A stretch of DNA of 20,203 nucleotides, from positions 1 through 20,203 of the forward strand of contig CALGGS010000205.1 of the NCBI GenBank assembly GCA_937915735.1, read 5' to 3'. Below, piece after piece: positions 1-8,090 of the stretch (position 1 is its first letter; each line of letters begins with the position of its first letter). The notes beneath the pieces were generated by a model, which saw only the letters and a program-made list of their open reading frames with translations, ran no database searches and was not told the origin of the DNA. The translations under genes and the position numbers were made by a program. This DNA comes from an uncultured Treponema sp. Lineage in GTDB: Bacteria > Spirochaetota > Spirochaetia > Treponematales > Treponemataceae.

Positions 1-803
1 AACTTAAAAACATTTTTTCATCAAAAGGCCAGAGTGCAGAAGAAATTGCCTCTGCAATTCACGAATGGTATCTTTCCCTTCCAAAATTTTCCCGCGAGGC
101 AAGAACACCATTTGCTTCTATTATCAAGGCAATCAAAAATGAAAAAGGCGCTCAGGAACTTCTTTTTACATCCATTCCAGACGCATTATCAGAAGGAGTC
201 TGTTCCCTTGAAACTGCCCGTAAAATCAGAATCGTAAAAGAAACTTATGACGGTCTTCTAAGAAATTTGAGTGATGAGCTTTCCTTTGAAGTCAAAGAGA
301 TTTTTAGTCAAAGTTCTTATTCTCTCTGGCTGTCTTCCCTGCCAGAATCTTCCCTTAATCATCTTTTTACAGATGGAACAGAAAGACTTTTTGCAGCTCT
401 GAAAAAGAACTATGCATCAGATGATGACTTGATTCCTGATTTAGCTTTTGCTGCAACTGGATTGCGGCTTGAAGATTGGGAAGAAAGCACAAAAGAAAAA
501 TTTATTTCGCAGATAAAGGCATGGAAAAAAAGTGCGGAAAATTTTTCTCTTCAATCTGATTCAGAAAAAACTACATTTGGCGAAAATCCCAAATCAGCAA
601 AATCTTATGCAGTTTCTTTTCCAAAATCAGACGGAAAGGTGATGACAAAATATTTTGAAAAAGTAAATGAGAGTCCCCGCGCCCGTCTTTTGTTCAACAA
701 AGTAACCGATGCGCTGGACACAATGGGGCAGTCATTGAATCAGGCTGAAAAAAGGCAGGTTCTGATGCGTGTGCTTGAAACTTTATGCGGAGGGGATGAC
801 TGA
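1..803 (+). CDS. C-terminal part of an unrecognised protein (5' truncated by window)
   Basis: The frame is open from the window edge (first complete codon at 3) to TGA at 801-803, giving about 266 residues with no start in view, so this is the 3' end of a longer gene. The visible part is mixed helical and charged, with no signal peptide, membrane segment or P-loop. Features seen are a stretch reading EWYLSLPKFSREART near the beginning and a helical tail ending in SLNQAEKRQVLMRVLETLCG. The tail style recalls the C-termini of large P-loop ATPases in BREX/Pgl-like systems, but that is an impression only. Its stop overlaps the start of the cysteine desulfurase by one base, so the two are probably translated together and work in one process. 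I do not recognise the family. The ATG at 267 is only an internal methionine. Confidence 0.75.
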   Translation, partial: LKNIFSSKGQSAEEIASAIHEWYLSLPKFSREARTPFASIIKAIKNEKGAQELLFTSIPDALSEGVCSLETARKIRIVKETYDGLLRNLSDELSFEVKEIFSQSSYSLWLSSLPESSLNHLFTDGTERLFAALKKNYASDDDLIPDLAFAATGLRLEDWEESTKEKFISQIKAWKKSAENFSLQSDSEKTTFGENPKSAKSYAVSFPKSDGKVMTKYFEKVNESPRARLLFNKVTDALDTMGQSLNQAEKRQVLMRVLETLCGGDD

Positions 804-2032
804 TGGCATATTTTGATAATGCGGCAACCACTTTCCCAAAGCCTGATTGTGTCTACGACTTTATGGACAGTTTTTATCGGGAACATGGCGGAAACGCCGG
901 AAGGGGAAATCATGAACTTTCACTAACGGCTGGCAAGTTGATTTCTGACACACGAGGACGCCTTCAGGAGATTTTACACTGCCAGAATAAGCAGATTATT
1001 TTTACACCCACGGCCACTATTGCCCTCAATATGATTTTGCAGGGAGTGATTGGTTCGGCTATGCGCACCAAGTGCAGCGATGAACAGAGCCTGTCGAATC
1101 GTCGCACCACCGTTTACATCAGCCCTTTTGAGCACAATGCGGTGACAAGAGTTCTTCATCATTTTGAATCGATGGGAATGATAAAAGTAAAGGTTCTTCC
1201 AGTTCAGAAAAATCTCTCCTATGACTTTACGGAAATCGAAAACATTTTCAAAAAGGATAAGCCTGATCTGCTCGTTGTTAGCCACGCAAGTAATGTAATC
1301 GGTCTTGTTCAGCCTGTAGAAAAATTGTGTCTTCTTGCAAAAAAGTTTGATTGCCTGACTGTGCTCGACATGGCGCAGACGGCAGGACTGGTAGATTTGA
1401 ACGTGGGTCTTGAAACAATTGATTTTGCAGTCTTTGCCGGACACAAAACTCTTTACGGACCTACAGGAATAAGCGGCTTTGCCATGAAAGCTGATTTTGA
1501 TCTTGCTCCAGTTTTGTTCGGCGGAACAGGCTACGAAAGCGCAAACCAGGATATGCCAAAAGAAATCCCCCAGCGATACGAGATGGGAACGCTCAATATC
1601 TCTGGAATTGCAGGCTTGTATGCGGCGACCGGCTGGATTTTGGAAACTGGCATTGAATCAATCTGGATGAAGGAACAGGAACACAGAAAATGCCTGCTTG
1701 AGATTTTGAGAAAGTACGATTTTGTGAAGATTGTTGGAAATTGCCACACGGATTCGAGATTTCTAACGAAATCTCAGTCTCTGGAGCAAGAAGTCAAATA
1801 TGCAGGCATTGTCTCATGCTTAATAGAAGGAGTTCCAAGTGACACGGCGGCAAGCGTTTTTTCCGAGCAGAATATCGCCGTGCGGTCTGGCTTACAGTGT
1901 GCTCCGCTTGCCCACAAAACGCTGGGGACTTTTCCTGCAGGCACGGTGAGGTTTAGCACCAGCTATTTTACCGGCGACGAGGATTTTATGGAGCTGGAAA
2001 AGGCGATGGAGTATTTGAAGGGGAATTTGTAG
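803..2032 (+). CDS. Cysteine desulfurase, class V aminotransferase fold
   Basis: PLP-dependent enzyme, 409 residues, that should take sulfur from L-cysteine as an enzyme-bound persulfide and release alanine. The N-terminus MAYFDNAATTFPKP is the usual desulfurase opening. The PLP lysine is K215 in GHKTLYGPTG, the cofactor-contacting aspartate lies in VLDMAQTAG, and the persulfide cysteine is C366 in RSGLQCAPLAH. The end GTFPAGTVRFS is typical of the SufS-like subgroup that many anaerobes carry beside IscS. The ATG overlaps the upstream stop by one base and follows a purine-rich AGGGG about ten bases upstream. The next gene begins 15 bases after its stop. In this context it is a plausible sulfur donor for DNA sulfur modification, the role of DndA or SspA. 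It could equally serve tRNA thiolation, Fe-S assembly or selenium metabolism, since the fold does not decide the acceptor. Confidence 0.93.
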   Translation: MAYFDNAATTFPKPDCVYDFMDSFYREHGGNAGRGNHELSLTAGKLISDTRGRLQEILHCQNKQIIFTPTATIALNMILQGVIGSAMRTKCSDEQSLSNRRTTVYISPFEHNAVTRVLHHFESMGMIKVKVLPVQKNLSYDFTEIENIFKKDKPDLLVVSHASNVIGLVQPVEKLCLLAKKFDCLTVLDMAQTAGLVDLNVGLETIDFAVFAGHKTLYGPTGISGFAMKADFDLAPVLFGGTGYESANQDMPKEIPQRYEMGTLNISGIAGLYAATGWILETGIESIWMKEQEHRKCLLEILRKYDFVKIVGNCHTDSRFLTKSQSLEQEVKYAGIVSCLIEGVPSDTAASVFSEQNIAVRSGLQCAPLAHKTLGTFPAGTVRFSTSYFTGDEDFMELEKAMEYLKGNL

Positions 2033-2047
2033 GAGGAGAATTTGAAA

Positions 2048-4261
2048 ATGACAGAAAGATTTACAGACATAACCTTCCAAACCCGTTACCGCTCAGGAGA
2101 TGCCTACGCTAAACCTCGTGAATTTTATAATCAGGTTTTGCCTTGCACAAAACTCTACAGAAGAGCGGTAGGCTTTTTTTCTTCTACAAGTTTTTTAGAA
2201 ATCTCCTACGGAATTTTGTCTCTTGTGAAGAATGATGGAAAAATGCAGTTAATAACTTCACCTCGATTAAACGAAGATGATGTTGCCGCAATCAAAAAAG
2301 GCTATGAATCAAGAGAAAATATCTATCTTAGGGCTTTTTCACGCGAGATGATTTTGCCCAAAACAATCAACGAGCAAAACAGATTAAATATTCTAGCAAA
2401 TCTAATTGAAATGGGAATCTTAGAAATAAAAATTGCCGTTACAAAGAATCCTGAATTTAGCATGTACCATGAAAAGATTGGTCTTTTTGTTGATGACGAG
2501 GGAAATAAAGTTGCAATTTCGGGAAGCATGAATGAGTCTGAAACGGCTATTTCTGAAAACTTTGAATCATTTCAGGTTTTCTGCGGCTGGTATGAAGGAG
2601 ACGCGGAACGTGTAAAAATATGTGAAGATGATTTTAACGCAATGTGGCAGAATAAGCAAAATGCACTGGAAGTTTTTGACTTTCCTGAATTGCCAAAGAT
2701 GTTGATACAAAGATATAAGAATAAAAGCTTTTCGAAAAGTGAATTAATTGAAAAATCCTTTTCTATTAATTCTGATGAAGATGTTGAAATCGAAAAAGCT
2801 CTTCCACCTAATATTCCGACAATGCCAGACTGGTTACAGCTTCACGATTACCAAGAAGAAGCCATTGATAATTGGGCTAATCAAAATTACCGTGGTATTT
2901 TTGACATGGCAACGGGAACAGGAAAAACTCTAACGGGCTTGTCGGCTTTAACAAGACTGTTTTCTGATAAATTTCCAGAAAAACTCTTTGCAATTATCGT
3001 TTGTCCTTATCAGCATTTGGTAGAACAGTGGGTAGAAGATATTGTAAAGTTCAATATCCAACCGATTATTGGGTATTCGAGTTCGCCACAGAAAGATTGG
3101 AAAGGCAGTCTTAGAACTGCTGTTCTTGATATTTCGATAAAAAGTCTAGAAAAAGATTTTTTCTGTTTTATTTGTACAAATACAACTTTTTCATCTGAGT
3201 TTGTCCAAAGTCAAATTGCAAAAATACGAGTTCCAAAGCTACTTCTTGTTGACGAAGCTCATAATTTTGGTGCGCCATATCTTTCAAAATGGTTGTTGGA
3301 CTCTTATCAATATCGAATCGGTCTTTCTGCCACAATAAAACGACATGGGGATACCGAGGGAACTCAAAAACTGTTTGATTTTTTTGGAAATAAAGTAATC
3401 GAATATAACATCGAAAGAGCAATCAAAGAAAAAAAACTGACTCCGTATAAATATTATCCCGTGATTATAACTCTTGATGATGACGAACTTGAAGAATATA
3501 AAAGGCTTACAAAAGAAATTAATAGTAACCTAATTGTTGATAAAAAAGGAAATTACAAACTTTCCAAATACGGCGAAATTCTTGCAATGCAACGCTCAAG
3601 AATTGTTGCAGGTGCAAAAGAAAAAATCCTAATGCTTCGTAAAAAAATTCTGCCGTATAAAAATGATACACATCTCCTTGTATATTGTGGAGCAAATACA
3701 TCTCTTGTTGAAAATGAAGATTTTACGCAGGTGGAAGAAATTGAAGAACGCCAAATTGTGACAATCTCAAAAATGCTTGGAAATGAACTTGGTATAAAGA
3801 ATCATCATTTTACATCTAATGAAAATGTAAAGGAACGAAATGAACTGAAAGAACGCTTTACTAATGGTGATTTACAGGCTCTAGTCGCAATCAAGTGTCT
3901 CGATGAAGGCGTGAACATTCCAAAAATCAAAACTGCATTTATTCTTGCAAGTACAACAAATCCAAAAGAGTACATTCAGCGTCGAGGTCGCGTACTTCGT
4001 CTTGCTGAAGGTAAAGATTTTGCAGAAATCTATGACTTTATTACGCTTCCATATCCTATTGAATCAGTACAATCGTTAACTCAAGTGCAAATCAATGAGG
4101 TTGTTTCGCTTGTAAAACGAGAATTATACCGTGCAGAGGAGTTTGCCAGGATTGCTAAAAATTGGGGTGAAGCCGAATCCGTCTTAAATGAAATTCGAGA
4201 TGCGTACAATGTGCGTGTTGAAATAAATGCTGCTACAGAAATGGAGGTCTTTGATGAATGA
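2048..4261 (+). CDS. PLD-domain / DEAD-DEAH superfamily 2 helicase fusion
   Basis: Residue numbers count from a TTG at 2042 (739 aa); the ATG at 2048 is preferred as start and gives 737. Both lie behind AGGAGG at 2031-2036, which overlaps the stop of the desulfurase gene. The N-terminal 230 residues form a phospholipase-D-like domain with one HxK(x)4D motif (H143, K145, D150) followed by SGSMNESE, the signature of PLD-type nucleases. After a linker come a Q-motif-like LHDYQEEAIDNW, Walker A ATGTGKT (290-296), DEAH (404-407), a GLSAT motif III and a motif VI QRRGR (646-650), a complete SF2 core. An ATP-driven DNA translocase with a nuclease-like head suits a restriction effector. Similar helicases accompany DNA phosphorothioation and other defence operons. 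A single HxK motif implies dimerisation if it cuts. The last 8 bases overlap the next small gene. Cutting activity and target are not shown by the sequence. Confidence 0.9.
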   Translation: MTERFTDITFQTRYRSGDAYAKPREFYNQVLPCTKLYRRAVGFFSSTSFLEISYGILSLVKNDGKMQLITSPRLNEDDVAAIKKGYESRENIYLRAFSREMILPKTINEQNRLNILANLIEMGILEIKIAVTKNPEFSMYHEKIGLFVDDEGNKVAISGSMNESETAISENFESFQVFCGWYEGDAERVKICEDDFNAMWQNKQNALEVFDFPELPKMLIQRYKNKSFSKSELIEKSFSINSDEDVEIEKALPPNIPTMPDWLQLHDYQEEAIDNWANQNYRGIFDMATGTGKTLTGLSALTRLFSDKFPEKLFAIIVCPYQHLVEQWVEDIVKFNIQPIIGYSSSPQKDWKGSLRTAVLDISIKSLEKDFFCFICTNTTFSSEFVQSQIAKIRVPKLLLVDEAHNFGAPYLSKWLLDSYQYRIGLSATIKRHGDTEGTQKLFDFFGNKVIEYNIERAIKEKKLTPYKYYPVIITLDDDELEEYKRLTKEINSNLIVDKKGNYKLSKYGEILAMQRSRIVAGAKEKILMLRKKILPYKNDTHLLVYCGANTSLVENEDFTQVEEIEERQIVTISKMLGNELGIKNHHFTSNENVKERNELKERFTNGDLQALVAIKCLDEGVNIPKIKTAFILASTTNPKEYIQRRGRVLRLAEGKDFAEIYDFITLPYPIESVQSLTQVQINEVVSLVKRELYRAEEFARIAKNWGEAESVLNEIRDAYNVRVEINAATEMEVFDE

Positions 4262-4415
4262 AGAAAACAAAGAAGTTGAAATTGACAAAGTAAAGGCTCA
4301 AAAAATTATGCAGAAAATCATTCTTGCAGAAGCCAAAAACTTAAAGTCAAAAGAAATTCCAGACATGGTAAAAGCCATTCAAAAAATGATTGAGGAGGAA
4401 GTTCAATGTTATTAA
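4254..4415 (+). CDS. Small 53-residue helical protein
   Basis: A short frame starts at ATG 4254, behind GGAGG (4243-4247) inside the end of the helicase gene, and runs to TAA 4413-4415. It overlaps the helicase by 8 bases and the SMC-like gene by 10. The product is about 53 residues, highly charged, rich in K, E and I, with no cysteine pair or membrane segment, and looks like one or two amphipathic helices (MQKIILAEAKNL, MVKAIQKMIEEE). Tight overlaps on both sides and a good ribosome site suggest it is truly translated and coupled to both neighbours, probably as a small subunit or adaptor of the helicase or ATPase. I do not recognise the family. A purely linking reading frame cannot be excluded. 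Confidence 0.7.
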   Translation: MNEENKEVEIDKVKAQKIMQKIILAEAKNLKSKEIPDMVKAIQKMIEEEVQCY

Positions 4416-6409
4416 AGAAACTTACGCTCAAAGATTTCCGCCAGTTTAAAGGAACTCAGGAAATTATCTTTTCGCCAGACAGAGAGCAGAATGTTACAAT
4501 CATTGTCGGTGAAAATGGAACAGGGAAAACAACATTTGAGCAGGCATTTACCTGGTGTCTGTATGGAGAAACGAGTTTTTCTGATAAAAATTTGCTTTGT
4601 AAATCAACAGCACAGGAAATAAATCCAGGTGAAGAAAAAATCGTTTCCGTCATTTTGGAATTTGTTCACAATAATACAGAGTATACATGCAAAACAGAAC
4701 AAATCTATTACAAAGATTCTTATGGTGCGATAAAGTCGAAATCGAATCTTACTCGAGTTCTTGAATACAAGGGAAAGGACGGACAGCAGGAAAATATTTC
4801 ACCAACGCAGCTTGAAGGAAAAATCAACGAAATACTTCCTAAAGAACTTTCAAGTTATTTTTTCTTTGATGGTGAGCGAATTGGCAATATGAGCAAGGAG
4901 ATTGCAAAAGGAAAATCAAAGGAATTTCCTGCAGCTGTAAAGAGTCTGCTTGGGCTTTCCGCATTTGAAAGTGCATTAAATCATCTTAACGGTGTTCATA
5001 ATCAGAATTCTGTTGTTAAGTCGTATAAAAGAAGTTTTAATGCTACTGGAAATAACGAACTGAAAAAACTTATAGACGAAATAGACAGTCTTGAAAAAGA
5101 GCGCGATGATAAAGAAGAGCGAATTACAGAAATTAATGATAAAGATTTGCCAACGGTTCAGTATGAAAAAGAACGTATCGAAAAGGAACAGAAAAAATTC
5201 TCTAATGTAGAAAGTTTGGTTAATGAGCGAAAAATTCATGAAGACAATCTAAAAAAAGAAGAAAACCTTCGGCAAACTAATGTCGGAGACTTTTTTAAAT
5301 CCTTTTCAAAAGATTCTTATCAGTTTTTTGCTCTTAAAATGATAAACGATGCTGTAAAGGCACTTTCCGAAGCTGAAATTAAAGATAATGGAATTCCTGA
5401 TATTCATGCAAGAACAATTGATTATCTTATAAATACTCGAAAAACATGCTTGTGTGGTGCACCCATCATTGAAGGAAAAGAAGTACATCAACACCTTATT
5501 GATTTATTGCAATATATTCCTCCTCAGTCGCTCGGAACTTCAATTCGACAGTTTGTAAATTTGGCTAACGAAAAATCAAAAATTGGTGACTTTACAGAAT
5601 CAATGGTAGATTTTTATGGACGTATAAGACAATCTGATGAAGAGATAAAAAAGCAAAACAATGAAATTGAGAGAATCAATAAAGAATTAACGGGTATAGA
5701 TGAGAATGGAATTTCAAAACTACAGAAAGATTTGGATCACTATTCTCAAAAAGAACTCGAATATGTTGATGAACGAGGAAAATGTAGAGAAGCAATCTCT
5801 CGCCTCACTGATGCAATAAACGGTAAAGAACAGGCAAAAAGCAAATTCACAAACATCGGCGAAACCAACAGAAAAATCTCTGCTTACCTAGCCTATGCAA
5901 ATTACATTTTTGAAGAAATGCAAAAGCAATATAGTGAAGAAGAAACAAAAGTCCGCACTCAATTTGAAGAAACAATCAATAAGATTTTCAAAGAAATCTA
6001 TAACGGAGGTCTTTCTCTCAAAATCGATGAAAAATACAACATCAAAATCCTTGTGAATGATTTCAACGGTTATAACGAAGATGTTGAAACTTCAACGGCA
6101 CAAAGTCTTTCTGTTATTCTTGCCTTTATTTCTGCTGTCATAAAAATGGCTCGTGAAAATGAAAACAGTGGAAATAAGCTTTTAGTGACAGAAGCCTATC
6201 CTCTAGTAATGGATGCTCCTCTTTCGGCTTTTGATAAAACTCGCATACAAACAATTTGTGAAGTTCTTCCAAATATAGCTGAGCAGGTAATTATTTTTAT
6301 TAATGACAAAGACGGTGAGGTTGCCGAAGTAAATATGAGAGAAAAAATCGGGAAGAAATACTCTTTCCGAAAAGAAAATGAATTTGAAACTTACATGGAG
6401 GAAAAATAA
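4406..6409 (+). CDS. SMC/Rad50-like ATPase, DndD-like
   Basis: 667 residues, the usual length of DndD. The N-terminus MLLKKLTLKDFRQFKG followed by Walker A GENGTGKT (35-42) is typical of Rad50/RecF-type ATPases. A FFFDGERIG segment near residue 155 is shared with DndD-like proteins. Two charged heptad-like stretches (about 200-270 and 400-490) should form an antiparallel coiled coil, with a hook-like C348-L-C350-G between them, a CxC rather than the classical Rad50 CxxC. Walker B is LVMDAPLSAFD with D603. The ABC signature expected before it is degenerate: STAQSLSVILAF replaces the LSxGE type. Dimerisation around ATP and DNA is expected from the family. Its ATG lies inside the end of the small gene, and its stop overlaps the next start by one base. 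Beside a desulfurase this favours a Dnd-like role; Lamassu or other SMC defence ATPases are alternatives. Confidence 0.88.
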   Translation: MLLKKLTLKDFRQFKGTQEIIFSPDREQNVTIIVGENGTGKTTFEQAFTWCLYGETSFSDKNLLCKSTAQEINPGEEKIVSVILEFVHNNTEYTCKTEQIYYKDSYGAIKSKSNLTRVLEYKGKDGQQENISPTQLEGKINEILPKELSSYFFFDGERIGNMSKEIAKGKSKEFPAAVKSLLGLSAFESALNHLNGVHNQNSVVKSYKRSFNATGNNELKKLIDEIDSLEKERDDKEERITEINDKDLPTVQYEKERIEKEQKKFSNVESLVNERKIHEDNLKKEENLRQTNVGDFFKSFSKDSYQFFALKMINDAVKALSEAEIKDNGIPDIHARTIDYLINTRKTCLCGAPIIEGKEVHQHLIDLLQYIPPQSLGTSIRQFVNLANEKSKIGDFTESMVDFYGRIRQSDEEIKKQNNEIERINKELTGIDENGISKLQKDLDHYSQKELEYVDERGKCREAISRLTDAINGKEQAKSKFTNIGETNRKISAYLAYANYIFEEMQKQYSEEETKVRTQFEETINKIFKEIYNGGLSLKIDEKYNIKILVNDFNGYNEDVETSTAQSLSVILAFISAVIKMARENENSGNKLLVTEAYPLVMDAPLSAFDKTRIQTICEVLPNIAEQVIIFINDKDGEVAEVNMREKIGKKYSFRKENEFETYMEEK

Positions 6410-6939
6410 TGTTTGATAAAGATTTAAATATCACTGGAAAACATGGCGATTATATGCGAAAAATAGTTGCAGAACTTGATTCTGAGAAGAATAAGTTTTT
6501 TCGATTTGCTTATGATGCTTATCGATGTGCTGCTGTAATCGGTTTTCTCTATGGGAGAAAAGCTCAGAAGCAAACATCGTCGAAAGATGATTATACAATT
6601 TTTTTGAGCCAAATTAAAAACATCCAAGATGATCTTGATTTCAATTATAAACTCATCATGCTTTTAGACAAAGAACATGAGCAAAATTTTGACAATCGAC
6701 TTCAAAAAGCGTTTAATTATTCACAAAATGAAAGACCAAATGGAGATGTAGAACTTTTTGAGCAATACTCGCTTGGCGGAATTGAAATTCTTTATGAAAA
6801 GCTCATAAAAGATGCTAACAAACCGGAAGATTATATTTCTAATTTGATGGCTTTTGTTCAGGAATTCAATGAGCGTTACAATTCTGATGTTGATTCTGTA
6901 AATCTTGTTGAACTATGCAGAGCAGCAAGTGCATTTTAG
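6409..6939 (+). CDS. Unassigned 176-residue operon protein
   Basis: Start ATG overlaps the stop of the SMC-like gene by one base (TAATG) and has GGAGG about ten bases upstream. The protein is soluble, mostly helical and acidic, with no signal peptide or membrane segment. Its recognisable parts are a central AYDAYRCAAVIGFLYGRKA and a C-terminal segment ERPNGDVELFEQYSLGGIE followed by a long helix. The pattern of a helical domain carrying a growing-core GFLYGRK motif reminds me of small accessory proteins annotated as Dnd-system-associated, but I cannot confirm that. The overlap implies stoichiometric production with the ATPase, so it may be a complex partner. No catalytic residues are evident. 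Confidence 0.85.
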   Translation: MFDKDLNITGKHGDYMRKIVAELDSEKNKFFRFAYDAYRCAAVIGFLYGRKAQKQTSSKDDYTIFLSQIKNIQDDLDFNYKLIMLLDKEHEQNFDNRLQKAFNYSQNERPNGDVELFEQYSLGGIEILYEKLIKDANKPEDYISNLMAFVQEFNERYNSDVDSVNLVELCRAASAF

Positions 6940-6942
6940 GTT

Positions 6943-8076
6943 ATGAATGACGCTATAATCGAAAAACTCTTTCTGCAATATCAGCAGAAAGGTTTTTTGA
7001 CGAATGATGAAATTTTAGCCGAATTAGTTTTCTCAAATGTTTCGATTATTCAAACAGAACGAATTTGTTCAGAATTACTAGCAAAAGGAGTTTTGATTTC
7101 AGATTCTGCTCCGAGTAAGAAAAGAGAATCTAATCTTAATTCTGATTACGATAAAGCCCACATTGATTATAATGCACTGTATGAGAAAATTATCGGGAAA
7201 GAGCCAAACCTAAAATTTCTCGTCAATTACATCAGAAAAATTCAGCCTCCTCAGTTACATGAAGTAGAGAAGTTGTATCCGCAAATACAAGAAGAAAATG
7301 ATTTTGCCAGAAACCGCCTTTTTGAGATGAATATGCGAATGGCTTTAAAACTTGCCTATCAGAAAGCGAAGCAATTTCAGTTATTGTTAGAGGATACGGT
7401 GCAAAATGCAATGATTGGTCTTTTTGAGGCAATAGAAAATTTTGATTTAACAAAACATGAGAAATTCCAAGGTTATTCGACATTTTGGATTCTCAATTCA
7501 GTGAATCGAAATAAAAATATTAATGAAACTCTGATAACAATTCCTACACATTTTCTTGAAATGCATGAAAAAATTTACAAATATTTGTATGAGGAACATA
7601 AAGATTTTTTTGAAGAACCAATTTTATCTGCAAAACTAATTTCTGAAATTTCATCTTTTTTTTATATTCAAGAAGATGTTGTAAAACGGCATCTGATTCT
7701 TCTTAGTCCATTGATTGATGAAAGTGTTCTTGAAGACTTGTTTTTTGAGGATTTTAGTGATGAAGTCTGCGACAAGATTTTTGCAGAACAGATTAATACA
7801 CTTTTGGATGAACTAAAACCTAAAGAACGACAAGTTCTAAAATTTCGCTTTGGCTTATATAGAAAAAGTGATTTTGATTATGATAATGTTTGCAAGCTTG
7901 TGAACCAGAAAATTTATGGTGGAGAAGGTAAGTATGGTTACTCACAAACATTAACGCTTGAACAGGTTGCGAATTTATACGGCCTTACAAGAGAACGAAT
8001 AAGACAAATAGAAAATAAAGGCCTAAAAAAGTTGAGAGAAAAACTTAGACCTTTTGGTGAAACAGAATCTTATTAG
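6943..8076 (+). CDS. RpoD-like sigma-70 factor, operon-encoded
   Basis: 377 residues, starting three bases after the preceding stop with only a weak ribosome site, so probably coupled. Residues 1-52 (QYQQKGFLTNDEILAEL) resemble the winged-helix region 1.1 of primary sigma factors. Region 2 spans about 120-192: LLEDTVQNAMIGLFEAIENF and then KFQGYSTFWILNSVNRN, matching the primary pattern KFSTYATWWIRQAITR but with the promoter-reading Trp, Arg and Gln positions changed. ITIPTHFLEMHEKI opens region 3. Region 4 (283-368) ends with a well-kept helix-turn-helix, LTLEQVANLYGLTRERIRQI. An insertion of about 30 residues (306-336, YRKSDFD... to ...KYGYSQT) separates the two halves of region 4, where housekeeping factors have about eight. 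It should bind RNA polymerase core and read a divergent -10 element. A role in controlling its own operon is inference; it might instead act as a DNA-sensing or nucleating adaptor. Confidence 0.88.
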   Translation: MNDAIIEKLFLQYQQKGFLTNDEILAELVFSNVSIIQTERICSELLAKGVLISDSAPSKKRESNLNSDYDKAHIDYNALYEKIIGKEPNLKFLVNYIRKIQPPQLHEVEKLYPQIQEENDFARNRLFEMNMRMALKLAYQKAKQFQLLLEDTVQNAMIGLFEAIENFDLTKHEKFQGYSTFWILNSVNRNKNINETLITIPTHFLEMHEKIYKYLYEEHKDFFEEPILSAKLISEISSFFYIQEDVVKRHLILLSPLIDESVLEDLFFEDFSDEVCDKIFAEQINTLLDELKPKERQVLKFRFGLYRKSDFDYDNVCKLVNQKIYGGEGKYGYSQTLTLEQVANLYGLTRERIRQIENKGLKKLREKLRPFGETESY

Positions 8077-8090
8077 GAGTATATAATTAA

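Noticed and set aside
974..1444. 156-codon open frame on the minus strand
   Set aside because: It lies wholly opposite the cysteine desulfurase, whose motifs are unambiguous; the antisense translation shows no family features.
4254..4415. Antitoxin of a toxin-antitoxin pair
   Set aside because: No small toxin partner adjoins it; both neighbours are large enzymes, and the overlaps point to a subunit of that operon.
6409..6939. DndE, the nicking subunit of Dnd systems
   Set aside because: DndE is about 115-120 residues with a basic ribbon-helix-helix-like fold; this 176-residue acidic protein shows no such features.
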